The position numbers and the translations under genes are program-made. From the NCBI GenBank assembly GCA_029844215.1, contig CM056738.1, positions 44,404,388 to 44,468,387 on the forward strand: 64,000 bases of DNA. The letters are read 5' to 3'. Of this stretch, positions 33,400-45,779 are shown in pieces. The DNA is from Przewalskia tangutica (lineage: Eukaryota; Streptophyta; Magnoliopsida; Solanales; Solanaceae). The notes beneath the pieces were generated by a model. The model saw only the letters and a program-made list of their open reading frames with translations, ran no database searches and was not told the DNA's origin. How positions within the stretch are numbered: position 1 is the stretch's first letter; the number at the start of each line of letters is the position of its first letter.

Positions 33400-34930
33400 A
33401 TGAAACAAGCGAACAAAGTCATAATAATCCGCGTAACCGGCGGAATTTCGCTGGAGGAATTAACGGAAGAGTTAGGAAAGTTCGAGGATAAGCCGAAACC
33501 TAATCTGGATGAAACAGAAACAGTAAACCTAGGAGATGATAAAGTCGTGAAGGAGACAAGGATCATCGTTCACTTGAATACCGCACAGAAGATCCGTGGC
33601 CCTATTCAAGCGGATGTCGACATATTCGCTTGGTCCTACGATGATATGCCAGGTATAAGCACAGACATCGTTTCTCATAAGCTGCCCATTGAACCATCAT
33701 GCCTTCCAGTGAAGCAAAAACCAAGGAAAATCAAGTCGGATCAGAGTTTGAAAGTCAAAGAGGAGATCTCCAAACAATTGGACGCAAATGTCATTCGGGT
33801 AGCAAAATACCCTACTTGGTTAGCCAATATTGTACCAGTAACAAAGAAGGATGGTAAGATACGAGTTTGTGTTGATTACAGAGATCTCAACAAGGCAAGC
33901 CCTAAGGATGATTTCCCCCTTCCGAACATTCATTTACTCATCGATAATTGTGCGAAGCATGAGTTGCAGTCATTTGTCGATTGTTTCGCTGGGTACCATC
34001 AAATCTTAATGAACGAAGAAGATCACGAGAAGACGCGTTCACCACTCAAGGGGTATATTATTATCGAGTCATGCCATTTGGACTTAAAAACGCAGTGCCT
34101 TACATGAGAGTCATGACTACCATTTTTCATGATATGATCCATAAGGAAATCAAGTCTACGTGGATGACGCCATTATCAAGTCACGGAGGGCTCTGCATCA
34201 TCCGTCCATCCAAGAAGTTTTTGAACGATTGAGGCAATACAACGAAGTTAAATCCGGCAGTGTGCGCTGGCGTCCGTGGGAAAATTGTTGGGTTTCATTG
34301 TGAGCGAATGAATAGAGTTGGATCCTTCAAGATAAATGCCATTCAAGCGCCTCCTCCAAAAATCGCAAGGGAGTGATGAGTTTTCTCGTGCTTGAATTAT
34401 ATCAGCGAGTTCATAGCACAATCAACGGTGATATGCGAACCAATATTTAAGTTGTTAAAGAAGGGACGCCACTAAGTGGACATTGGAGTGCCAACAAGCC
34501 CTTGACAAAATCAAAGAGTATCACAAATCCATTGGTCTTCGTGCCTCCGAGAGGAGGCCTTTGCTATTATACTTATCCGTATTGGAAAATGCATTCGGAT
34601 GTGTGTTAGACAACATGATGAGACGGAAGGAAGGAACAAGCAATATACTACTTGAGTAAAAGTTCACGCCTTACGGCTCGTTACACAATCTTTGGAACGC
34701 ACGTGTTGTGCTTTGACTTGGGTTGCACAAAAATTCAGACACTACTTATCCGCATACACCACCTACCTCATCTCAAGGATGGACCCGCTCAAGTATATCT
34801 TTCAGAAGCCTATGCCTACTGGAAAACTTGCAAAATGGCAGATTCTTTTAAGTGAATTTGACATCGTATATGTCACCCAAAAGGCAGTCAAATGACAAGC
34901 ATTAGCAGATCATCTCGCAGAGAATCCGGT
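33400..34930 (+). pseudogene. Ogre reverse transcriptase and RNase H
   Basis: The frame 33400-34107 covers the RT fingers: a DIFAWSYDDMPGISTDIVSH block, VIRVAKYPTWLANIVPVTKK, KIRVCVDYRDLNKASPKDDF with the first catalytic Asp, and LQSFVDCFAGYHQILMNEED. A frame change gives YRVMPFGLKNAVPYMRVMTT. The catalytic YVDD is at 34157-34168, reached only after a further frame change. The thumb and connection between 34200 and 34690 are badly broken. RNase H (LERTCCALTWVAQKFRHYLS, MDPLKYIFQKPMPTGKLAKW) is readable at 34692-34895, ending with a stop inside VTQKAVK.QALADHLAENPV. Confidence 0.88.
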
Positions 34931-34949
34931 AGACGAGGAATACATCCCC

Positions 34950-35378
34950 TTGCAGACCTACTTTCCAGATGAAGAAGTGATGTTTGTAGGAGAAGACATT
35001 TTAGAAGAATATACAGGTTGGAGAATGTTCTTCGATGGCGCCGCGAATTTCAAAGGAGTAGGTATCGGAGCAGTTTTGGTATCAGAAACGGGACAACACT
35101 ACCCAATATCAGCAAAGCTCAGATTCCCGTGCACCAATAATATGTCAGAATATGAGGCGTGCATACTAGGACTCCGAATGGCTATTGACATGAACATACA
35201 AGAGTTCTTTGGTCGTAGGGATTCAGATCTGTTGATTCACCAAGTCTGCGCGAATGGGCCACCAAGAATAGGAAGATACTTCCGCATCTACACCGCGTGA
35301 GAGAATTGCGCAAGAGGTTCGTTAAGATAGAGTTCGTGCATACTCAGGGCTCAAAATGAGTTCGCAGACGCTCTAGCA
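34950..35378 (+). pseudogene. Second (archaeal-type) RNase H of the Tat lineage
   Basis: The block GWRMFFDGAANFKGVGIGAV, then PCTNNMSEYEACILGLRMAI and RDSDLLIHQV, is the additional RNase H located between the usual RNase H and integrase in Tat/Ogre elements. Catalytic acidic residues are visible in FDGAA (D), SEYEA (E) and DSD (D). The frame breaks at about 35255 and the end (about 35370) is a short out-of-frame ALATLSSMIQHPDKNYI stretch leading into integrase. Confidence 0.85.
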
Positions 35379-35381
35379 ACT

Positions 35382-36720
35382 TTGTCCTCCATGATTCAAC
35401 ATCCAGACAAGAACTATATTGACCCAATCAAAGTAGATGTGCTAGAGCAGCCAGCCTATTGTTCTCAGATAGATGAAGAATCAGAGGGCAAACCTTGGTA
35501 TGAAGAGACCAAGAGGTATCTCGAGGCAGGAGAGTACCCGGAAGGCACGACCAACATACAAAAGAAGACTCTTCGGAGGTTAGCAAACCATTTCTTCCTG
35601 AGCGGCGAGGTCCTTTATCGGAGAACTCCGGATTTGGGTTTGTTAAGATGTGTTGACACTCAAGAAGCAAACAAGTTATTAGAAGAGACACACAGAGGTA
35701 TGTGCGGACCCCACATGAACGGTTTCATGCTAGCAAGAAAGATATTACGAGGAGGTTACTTCTGGATGACGATGGAAACAGATTGCATCAGTTTCGTGCG
35801 AAAGTGCCATCGATGCCAGATCCATGGCGACTTGATTCACGTGCCACCAAATGAACTCAATATCACTAGTTCCCCATGGCCATTCGCGGCAGGGCATGGA
35901 CGTCATCGGTCCTATTGAGCCGGCGGCGTCAAATGGACACAGGTTTATCCTAGTGGCGATTGATTACTTTACAAAATGGGTAGAAGCATCATCATACAAG
36001 TTTGTGACCAAGAAAGTAGTAGTGGATTTTGTTCATCACAACATCATTTGTCGGTTTGGAATTCCAGAATCAATCATAACCGACAACGGGTCCAATCTCA
36101 ATAGTGGTCTGATGAAGGAGATGTGCGTAAAGTTCAGGATCACTCATCGCAACTCTACTGCATATCGACCACAAATGAATGGAGCAGTCGAAGCGGCCAA
36201 CAAGAACATCAAGAGGATACTGAGGAAGATGATAGATAACTACAGGCATTGGCATGAAAATTTGCCTTTCGCCCTCTTGGGTTACCGTACTACAATCCGA
36301 CCTCGCGGGAGCAACACCGTATCTCTTGGTTTATGGAACGGAAGTTGTCTTGCCAATGGAGGTGGAAATACCGCTTTGAGAATCATCCGTAGTCAACTAG
36401 ATGAAGCCAAATGGATACGAGTAGGTACGAACAATTGATGCTTATTGATGAGAACGAATGAATGCGATGCATCACGGACAACTTTACGAGCAGAATGGCG
36501 GAGCTTTTAATAAGAAGTACGACCAAGAAACTTCCAACCGGACGGTGGTCAAACGTATATTCCCTAATCAAAGTGGCGAAAGGAAATTCGCGCCTAATTG
36601 GCAAGGGCCTTACATGGTTCACCGAGTGCTTACAGGAGGGGCCCTCATCTTAGCTGAAATGGATGGCGAAGTGTGGCCGAGAGCCATCAACGCAGATGCA
36701 GTGAAGAGATACTACATTTA
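35382..36720 (+). pseudogene. Ogre integrase with C-terminal domain
   Basis: The N-terminal zinc-binding HHCC motif is visible: H in EETHRGMCGPHMNGF and CHRCQIHGDL at about 35790-35835. After a frame change near 35890 the catalytic core reads MDVIGPIEPAASNGHRFILV with the first Asp. It continues with ITDNGSNLNSGL, carrying the second Asp, and YRPQMNGAVEAANKNIKRIL, carrying the Glu. After further breaks near 36310 and 36440 the C-terminal block KFAPNWQGPYMVHRVLTGGA (about 36583-36640) ends with AVKRYYI and a stop at 36721. This is the end of pol. Confidence 0.9.
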
Positions 36721-36754
36721 GAATGCTTTATTTTCCATTTCTCTTTTGCTTGTA

Positions 36755-37020
36755 ATTGAAACTACGTGTGACCTGATTCCCTCGTGAGGATACGTAGGCG
36801 GCCATATCGGCTTCGGTCCCACCTTTTAGAAAATCCCAATTTCTCTTTTGCTTGTAATTGGAACTACGTTCGACCTGATTCCCTTGGCGGATACGTAGGC
36901 GGCCACATCGGCCTCGGTCCCATCTTTAAAATTTTAAAATCTTGTCTGTAACGAACTACGTTCGACCTGATTCCCTTAACGGATACGTAGGCGGCCTACA
37001 TCGGCCTCGGTCACACCTTT
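36755..37020 (+). repeat. Three imperfect tandem units after pol
   Basis: Each unit contains ACTACGTTCGACCTGATTCC and GGATACGTAGGCGGCC followed by a 'catcggcctcggtc' string. Units begin near 36759, 36861 and 36953. Similar 'GATACGTAGGC' blocks are common after the pol of Solanaceae Tat elements. Confidence 0.9.
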
Positions 37021-37799
37021 TAGGAAATCTTCGTTTTGACAATGGGCATTTTCGCGACAGTACTCGGCCTTGTCGCATACGAGACAAATCTACGACATAT
37101 ATCCGACCCGGGCCATACCAAATCGGGACAATTTTTAAGGACTCCGCCACGAAAGGACACCGACAAATATGATTCCATATGCTCGAAAGATCGACATAAA
37201 CTGGGACAATTTTAAGGGTTTTACTACAAATAACATCAATGGACATGGTCAGTTTACGCAAAGGGTTCCATGTCCCAAAACTGGGACAAATTTTAAAAGA
37301 GAGCGTGGCGTGAGCACAAAGTATGGGAGAATGTACCGCCGATTTCGGATAAGGAAGTTCGTTTTTGTTTCACAACATGTCACTATTCAAATATCGACAT
37401 AATTTCCTACTAGCATATACAAGTATATTTTCTCAAGATAGAATATTTTTCAATAAAATGTTTTGACCGAGACTCGAAATCAGACAGGGGTTACATGTCC
37501 AGACAAGACAACGCGTGCAAGTATCAAGAGCCAACACAAATCGGCCGACCCCTCCCCGAACTCACAATTTTTCTTTGAGTAAATTTTGCAGGACAACAGG
37601 AACAAGGAGGACAACAACATTCCAATACAACAGATTCGCTCACGAAGTCCATCTGTAACAAGTCTACATCAAATACATCTCGCAAAGACCACATCTTCTT
37701 TACTCAGATTACATCATTTACACTTTAATTATTTCATCTAGCTTTGATTATGCATAACACAACTCCATATGTAGAACAATTTTTATCTATGCCCTAGAA
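37021..37799 (+). other. Ogre 3' region without gene
   Basis: No ORF of note. Several GGGACAATTTT strings recur (37127, 37202, 37282), suggesting decayed short repeats. Otherwise nothing is seen. Confidence 0.5.
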
Positions 37800-38990
37800 G
37801 GCGTCATTTGCATCTCGTCCATACAACGACGAACACCTGCATTTCGTCCATACAACGACGAACATCTGCATTTCGTCCATACAACGACGAACATCTGCAT
37901 TTCGTCCATACAACGACGAACACCTGCATTTCGTCCATACAATGATTTAACACTGCATTTCGCCCATACAACGACGAACATCTGCGCTTCGCCCATACAA
38001 CGATTTAACATCTCGCCGTCGCCCATACAACGCGAACATCTCCAAGTCGTCCATACAACGACGAACATCTGCATCTCGCCCATACAACGACGAACATCTG
38101 CATCTCGCCCATACAACGACGAACATCTGCATCTCGCCCATACAACGACGAACATCTGCATCTCGTCCATACAACGACGAACATCTGCATTTCGCCCATA
38201 CAACGACGTCATCGTATCCGCCCATACAACGACGGCGAACATCTGCATTTCGTCCATACAACGATTTAACATCTACATCTCGTCCTTACAACGACGAACA
38301 TCTGTATTTCGTCCATACAACGATTTAACATCTGCATTTCGTCCATACAACGACGAACATCGCATTCCGTCCATACAACGCATTTAACATCTGCATCTCG
38401 TCTACATCTGACGGCGAACATCTGCGTTCGTTTATACAACGCATTTAACATCTCGTATTTCGTCCATACCACGACGAACATCTGCGTGATTCGTTTATAC
38501 AACGGCGAACATTTGCATTTCGTCCATACAACGATTTAACATTCGCATCTCGTCTATACAACGCGAACATCTACATTTCGTCCATACAACGATTTAACAT
38601 CTGCGTCGCCCATACAACGACGAACATCTGCGATTCGCCCATACAACGGCGAACATCTGCATCTCGTCCCATACAACGCATTTAACATCTGCATCTCGTC
38701 CATACAACGACGAACATCTGCATTTCGTCCATACAACGACGAACATCTGCATTTCGTCCATACAACGACGAACATATGCATTTCGTCCATACAACGACGA
38801 ACATATGCATTTCGTCCATACAACGACGAACATCTGCATTTCGTCCATACAACGACGAACATCTGCATCTCGTCTATACAACGACGAACATCTGCATTTC
38901 GTCTATACAACGACGAACATTTGCATTCCGTCTACACAACGACGACAGTGCCCATACAAGGCGTCATCTGCGTCTCGTCTATACAAGACG
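37800..38990. repeat. 29-bp minisatellite, about 40 copies, in the Ogre 3' region
   Basis: The unit core is CGTCCATACAACGACGAAC with about 29 bp between starts. Two main variants alternate: one with ACGACGAACATCTG and one with ACGATTTAACATCTG. Copies near 38700-38880 are the most uniform, and the edges are the most diverged. Because 29 is not a multiple of three, each minus-strand frame reads through the same 29-residue cycle, which produces long but meaningless ORFs. Confidence 0.95.
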
Positions 38991-39449
38991 GCGTATCATC
39001 ACATCATTTCATTATATAGTATATACAATCTGACTACAACCACAACACAAATTTACATCCTTACATTGTTTTGTTTTGACAGTTATGCACTGATGCCTCT
39101 ATCTTAGCTTCAATCTACAAGAACGTTAGCAAGATGCAAAAGATGGAGCACAACGTGGACCTACCTCTTACGGCGAACTGAGGTAATTTGTTGGGAGCAA
39201 GACTTCCCAACAAAAGGCAAAAGTGGACCAGAACGTTGATCTACTCTCTCCCAACATTCTAGCACCACAATAATTCATTGTCACCATAGCTCGACACTGG
39301 GACAGATTTTAAATCCGCGTCGGCCCCACCTTTAGTTTTCAGACACCAACAACACTTTGTTCCAATTCCGATGACCCAGGCAAAATTGGCTATAAGTCAA
39401 CGTCTTTGTCTGGAGATTCTTTCATTTTCTCCATACAAAGAGGGACAAC
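38991..39449 (+). other. Ogre 3' untranslated end with polypurine tract
   Basis: No gene. The stretch ends in the purine tract AAAGAGGGACAAC (39437-39449), directly before the 3' LTR, which marks plus-strand priming. Confidence 0.75.
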
Positions 39450-42400
39450 TGTTGACACCCAATTTTGTCCATCCTCCTTAAATAATAACCAATGAATTAA
39501 ACAATTTTCTTTTTTTTGAACTGCAATTTTTACTTCGCAAAATACACATAATAAGTAAGTTTTAATAACGGTCTCACATTATAAATATTAAGCACTAATT
39601 AATTAGCATGCCCACATTTATTATTATAAATAGCTTAGACTAATAAAACACCTAAATAATTTAATTTAATCACAATTTACATTTCATTTATCTATCATTA
39701 ATTAAATAATACACCTAAAACTTTATCTATAACCCATTAATTAAATAACAACTATCCTAAAGCCTTCCCCCCTTACCTTTTCAAATTTCACCGCATGACC
39801 CAACACCTTCCCCAGCCCCTTTAAATTCCCCATCGTCCAACACCCGCGTGGCCCAAACCCGTCGCCCCGGCCCACGTCCCTATCCATTTATTTCCCACTA
39901 CCGCAGCCCATTTCCCCTAAGCCCTTAACTCACCCCTCATCCAGCCCATCCCCCTTATACCTTCAGATCTCCCTCCCCCATCGACACACCTCAGAAAACC
40001 AAAACCCTAATACCATTCAACCGCCGCACCCTCGCTCCATCACCAGCCGGATTTCTCGCCGGAGAATCCGGCAAGTCAATAATATCCCGCTTCTGTCTCC
40101 TTCCAAATCACGCATCTTCCCCTCAAATCACATCCCCAAATCTTCTCAAATCACTTTAGGAATCGACCATATTAGGAACCAGATCAGTCCAAACTAGTCT
40201 CAAAATCTATCCCAAATCTTAGGAAAGTCAATCTCAAATCTCCCACAAATCAGTACCCAAGTCCCTGGAATCATGCAGAATCGTTAGCCCTACAAGCTGT
40301 CCGAAACTTACCATTTTCGAAACTAAACGAATTGAAATCAAGGCTAGGATTTTTTTTCAAAATCCTCCTGACTCATCTGGTGCCATATCTTCAAAGAACC
40401 CCAGATTGGAAATAAGATCCCATTACCAAGGTTAGGCACCCAACGTTTACCTTCCTTATTTGACAAACTCAGTCCTCGAATCGAATCCTAACTATAAATA
40501 CCCCTCCTTTCAGACAGATGAGGGGGGGACCAATCAGTCATCGAGATTACCCTTAGCATTCGAGTCTAGAACCCCTTCCTTATTTTCAGTCTATTGTTAT
40601 TCACTCTTGCAAATAGTTCTTTCTTGCGAACTTTCCGTCGACGATTCGGGAAAACATTTGTCGTCGCCTCAGTTCGCTACCCACAAAAGGTCCGGAAACC
40701 TATTCTCTGTCATTTATTTAGTTGTCTAATTGATACTGTGTGTTCTGTATGACGATATCTATATTATTTTTTTGTTCAAATTTGTTCGACTTGGTTCAGT
40801 CATCGTTTCCAGATAAATCTGTCAGTAGTAGTCTTCGATATTTGTGGTGTTGATTCTGTTTTAAACATGTGTGTATTCAATTGTGATTCTTTTATGTATA
40901 TGGTTAAATGCATAACACTTGTATAAGGGTCCTAGATCTACTTCGTGTTGTTAGGGGAGATATCATGGTTCCGTTATGTATCCGACAGGATGGTCCAAGC
41001 CTGGAAGATGGGTAATGCCTATCTTATTCTTTACTGAATTCTGAAAACTGCCTAGTACCTAAATAATAACTGATGTATCTCAGATTGCTATACATTCCTG
41101 TCCTTAGTGTAATCCAAATCCAGTACTTCAGGTACATTGCTCCTGGATTTTTTTTTCTTTTACCCCGACATATATTACTGTATTTGAAATTGTGTAGAAG
41201 TATAGAAGTTGTTATCTCATGTTGATTCTCAGTTAGGCATATCAAAATCATGCTAAAATATTAGCCGTATACTGTTCTGGGTATATGTTGGATATATGAA
41301 TTAAGTCAGTTTGTCTTTAAGATCATTAAGTTGAAGGTTGTCTATGCTAAAAATCCTGAAATATTGAGACTCTCCTTTAGTCATGGTAAATAGGCACTTT
41401 TTATTCTTGGATTAAGAATGCCTTGTTTGTCCGAGTGTAATTGATTAATAAAATTAGCTTAATTAATAGAAACAGGTCGTGTATTTGTGTATATGCCCAG
41501 ATGTATCAGGAGTATTTTGATCAAATCCTTTACATGGCTGTGTGAGTAAACATAGACTAACATAGGCATGAAGGAGATTGTCTGTTAATTGGGCCCTTCA
41601 CAGATATATTATCAACTGATTTTTCTTCTTCAAATCTGAAATTCCTAGCTTTCTGGGCCTTTGAAAGGTTTCTGCATATGGTTTATATCCCAGGGTTGTA
41701 TTCCCTTCTTGCTGCATGCACTGTCTATATTTGAGTTCAACCCTTACGCTGCATTCCATCTTTATTACTTGCTGATTTTGCGATTTAATCATGGCTCGTT
41801 TGCTTGAGTGTAAATCATATGTACTAATTCTTGTACCGAATACTTGTCGCTGATAAATTTTTGGGCATATACTAATCCTTTTCTTTCTTATCTTACATGA
41901 CATGCATCGGGAGAATAATCAAGAGTCTCGGTATGAGACTCATCATGACTTTCATATCGCCGACTACACTTCCGCCGCAGGGTTTCCAAACAGCTATAGG
42001 ATAGATGGTGTCACCATCCGTTCTAGACGTCGCAACGATTCCAATCTCACTCTCCCTTTGTGCTTATTTATGCATTTGTTTATTTGTTTATTCATTTATT
42101 ATTGTCCTATTTATTAATCTTGTAATTAACAGGATAATTAACTCTATTAGTCTTTGAGTACTTTGGAAGGGGTAGTTTAAATATAAATTCATCCTTACTT
42201 AGTCTAGGCTCATTATAAAATTTGAAAATCTAAAAAAATAATTAATCTTAGCTATGCTTTAGTCATGTAGTTAATATATTCCTCATATTTAATTCTTAAG
42301 AAATAAACTTTCTCCTAAACTCTTCATAAAAAGTAAGGTTCGCATATGCGTATAAAAAAAAATTCATAATTAACTTTATATAAGAGTCTTAACCGTACAT

Positions 42401-42518
42401 ATACTAATAGGAGTAATTCATCATTTTCCTACTTTTGTTAAACAAAATAGTTTCATGTCCTGTAAATGTATAATCAACTTTTGTATATTTTTGAGTCTTA
42501 TAATACCCTTTTAGTTAT

Positions 42519-42568
<50 letters not shown>

Positions 42569-42924
42569 GTTAGACATTTACCACATCCCTTTTTACTTAA
42601 ATAATCTTTTCTAAAATTACATCCCTTAGCCAAATAAACCTATGTTTGAACGGACAACCGCAAGTTAGCGGATCCTTTAGGGTGCCTTATACCTTCCCTT
42701 TAGGATAATAAAGAATCCTTACTCAGAATCTTATTTAGTTCCACAGACCATTAAATGGAGTTAATGCTGACTTTAATCAGTTAGTATTTAGGTGTCCTAA
42801 TTCACCCAACTAATTAGGTGGCGACTCCCTTAAACATTTTTTTTAACATGTATTTTTTACATTTTGGGGAGGATAACCATTCCGTCGCGCATTCAAGCCT
42901 GAGAGTTCAAAATCGGGTGCGAGA
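39450..42924 (+). mobile_element. 3' LTR of the Ogre/Tat element
   Basis: Begins TGTTGACACCC and ends GGGTGCGAGA, where the 5' LTR has GCGACA. Followed by target duplication ACTGC. The TA run near 42522-42567 is expanded compared with the 5' LTR. Confidence 0.95.
42521..42567. repeat. (TA)n microsatellite in the 3' LTR
   Basis: More than 20 TA units. The same place in the 5' LTR (27092-27110) has about nine. Confidence 0.95.
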
Positions 42925-42929
42925 ACTGC

Positions 42930-44605
42930 AAAAGAGTATATAGATATATATATCGAGTTAGAGTAAATCAAAACGAAAGGAAAAAAATAAAAGGAGGAAA
43001 TACAAATTTAATTAAAGAAATTCAAAAAATGTACTCGGTTAATGCATGCATTCCTTCGTTGATGAGGCACTTCTAGGAGACTTCCTTTATTTTGTCCTTG
43101 TCAAACTCCGATATCAAAGACCGCAAGTAGCTAGCAACCTTGATTGGTTGAGATAAAATTAGTGTCTTCGAGGAAGGAGTGAGTTGCAGTCCATAACCTA
43201 TTTGGGTTCACGCTTAGGGCCAGGAACACGTTCACCAGTTTGGCTCGGGAAGAGGAGTGATTCCTCAGCTTCGCTAAAAAGATGATCAAAGTCATCTTGT
43301 ATGAAGCTCGGGGGAGGGTTTGTTTTTTTGGATGGAGGAGTTGAAGTCCTTGGTCTCTTTAATGGAAATTCATCATCCGTCCCTTTATCATCATATTATA
43401 TGATTACGGGAGGTTTTCCAGTAGGAGGTGGCATAGAGTTACCGGAGTCCTTAACGTCGAATGAGCCACCTTCCTCCAGGTTTCTCTTTCCTTTTGAAGG
43501 AACCGAGGGAGACGATGAATGTTTAGTTGATTTATTCTTTTTTGGTACTTGGGTGATGTGATGAGTAGAAGGTGCCGGATCAAGTACCAGATTGGTCAAT
43601 GCTATCCTCGGGAGAGAGAAGCCTTTTGGCAGACTTACTCATTAGAAATAAAAAGCAATGAGAATTTTCATGTGAAAAAAATAATGATGAAGAATAAGTT
43701 CGGGAAGTACTAACCGTGGTTTTTTAATTTACATCGATCTTTGTGCTACGAGACACTTAAGATCCCTTGGACCTATTCGTGAAAGTTTCCGAAGTCCATG
43801 GGGTAGCTGAAGAAAGGAAAGGGTAAATTTAAAACAAAATGAAATCGAAGGAGTTGTAAATAAGCAAGAAGAATAATTATACTTACGGTTTAAATTTCAT
43901 GCCTCCGGAAAAGGCATATACTTTTTCGGAATAATATCATCAGTAGGAACTGCTACGAAACGTTCCATCCAACCTCGATCATGATCTTCATCGGTGATGG
44001 AGAATGAGAAATTTCCCTCATTTGGAGATAATGATAACTTCACCGCAGAAAAATTTGGGACGTATAAATGGATCAAATTATCCAAAGTAAATAGAAGGTT
44101 TGCTTCCTTAGCCAAAAATCGGAGGCAAGCAACATCCCTCCAAACTGACAGGCCAATTTGTGCAAGACCCACATTGCAAGTCTTGCACATTTCCAAAATC
44201 ACTTCATCTATCAGAGGATCAAATTTGAAAGTAAAAGGGTAGGAATAAATATTAGAATATCCCGGCCTGGGAGTGGTAATGTCGTCATTGGGGGATAACG
44301 ATCTCAAAAATCTTTTTCCAACCATAATCAATTCAGACTTTTCCTAGAACGGAAGCAGTGATGGAAGTTGGATAATTCTTTGACATTTCACCCCGGCCAC
44401 TTTTGGAAGTGGGAGAATGGACGGTAAACTCACTATCGAATTTAAAAGTAGATGAGAGAATATTGAAGGCTCTAGGTTCAATAAGAGCCTAAGTTTAAGA
44501 AGGATCGCCGACACCAACGGCTTCAGCGGTTGTCGGTAGGGAAGAATGTGACAGAGAAGAGTTCCTCGAAGTGGATGAAGTAGAACGAGTGAAAGATTTA
44601 GCCAT
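42930..44605 (-). pseudogene. N-terminal part of a Tat antisense ORF, with introns
   Basis: On the minus strand an ATG at 44605 begins MAKSFTRSTSSTSRNSSLS. After a frame break the core at 44331-43897 reads YPFTFKFDPLIDEVILEMCK, VWRDVACLRFLAKEANLLFT, LDNLIHLYVPNF and DRGWMERFVAVPTDDIIPKK. This domain occurs in antisense ORFs between pol and the 3' LTR of Tat elements such as Retand. After MPFPEA a TGA replaces an expected Trp codon. The string GTAAGT (near 43890, minus strand) and a TTCTTCAG acceptor near 43810 look like a real intron; a second GTTAGT donor lies near 43720. The 43300-42930 part is acidic and degenerate. The coiled-coil C-terminus is at 23704-24044. Confidence 0.65.
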
Positions 44606-44993
44606 AATGATGAAATAAATACGAGTTTTCGGTAATTGAGTTGAACATAAAATGATTGAAGAAAGAGAGAAGATGGAGATTCGTTTAGGAAGATGAATAC
44701 GAGAAAGGATTTTGGGAGAAATATGTTGCAGAAGATTGAATTGTTGAAGACAAGGGGGATTTTATAGTGCAAAAGGCCATCATTATTCAGAATAAGAACC
44801 AATTAGACGGTTCAATTAGGGAATGACACGTGTTTAGGATATTAGAAGGATGGGACATGAGTCGGAACTTGGAAAAGAGGAAACGCTTCTTTTTCCCACT
44901 TTTTAGGAGTAGTTTGAAAAGGAACTTCTAGACGAAGACAACGGAAAGATCATTTCCACTTTCCATCACTACGATAAACTTTTATTCGGAAAG
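44606..44993 (+). other. Tat element sequence between antisense ORF and 3' LTR
   Basis: On the minus strand this would be the leader of the antisense ORF; on the plus strand it ends in CGGAAAG, a weak purine tract before the LTR at 44994. No further gene is seen. Confidence 0.45.
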
Positions 44994-45779
44994 TGTGGGG
45001 ACTATATGTATACGGTAAAATATGCCATGACATGTGGAAAGATTGGAATAAGAGTTTGAGGTATATGGATATGTCACGACCCGACCTCGGGCCCACGACT
45101 GGTGCCTTACCCCGGGCACCCTAGTGATAAAACATCATAGAAAATCAGCGGAAAATAAAACTCATGAAAAATAAACAGTGATACTAAAAACAGGCTGACA
45201 AAAAAAAGTCGCCTTACTGCATATATATATAAATAAACCTTGAACAGTTATCTTTTACAAACCCTGCCCACAACAGTACTACAGACCTCTAAGACTATAA
45301 CAACTATGACGGGACAGGGCCCCGCCATACCCCTGAATGTACAAGTACCTACAATGACAGGGGACTATACCAAAAGATAAGCCTCCGGAGAAACGGAGCT
45401 TCCCAATACGTAGAACCGTGATCCTAAGAGCGAGGATCAGCAAACGATGTACCTCTACCTGCGGCATGAACGCAGCCCCCCGAAGGAGGTCAGTACAACA
45501 GGTACCAAATATGTGAAACTGAAAATACTGTAATGAAATAATAACAGTCTATATAAAACAGGATACATGTATGATAACCAAACTACAATACACAATGTAT
45601 AAGCAGTCATGTCAAGTCAGGGACTCACGCCCTCAAAGTCATCACTCAAATATAACCATGGGTCTCACGCCCACAATATCAATCATGCCCGTGGAATTCC
45701 TTCCTCACCGCCATGCATGATATAACAACACCCGTGAGTACAAAAGAACACTGTGTTCCACCGTGTCATAAGAACTCTG

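Larger units (their letters stand above)
24045..42924 (+). mobile_element. Ogre/Tat-type Ty3/gypsy retrotransposon, 18.9 kb
   Basis: Both LTRs are present and nearly identical (3424 and 3475 bp), with ACTGC duplicated at 24040-24044 and 42925-42929. Order: LTR, primer site, ORF1, gag, protease, RT, RNase H, a second (archaeal-type) RNase H, integrase, long 3' region with minisatellite, purine tract, LTR. The extra ORF before gag, the second RNase H, the GGCGACTTCACTGGGGA primer site and the size are marks of the Ogre/Tat lineage. Almost every coding region is frameshifted, although the LTRs suggest recent insertion. Confidence 0.95.

Noticed and set aside
37787..38910. Long minus-strand ORFs with repeated YGRNADVRRC-type peptides
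   Set aside because: They are read-through of the 29-bp minisatellite in all frames, so the peptides carry no independent signal.
37800..38990. CRISPR-like array
   Set aside because: Units are directly tandem without unique spacers, and the sequence is a plant retroelement.
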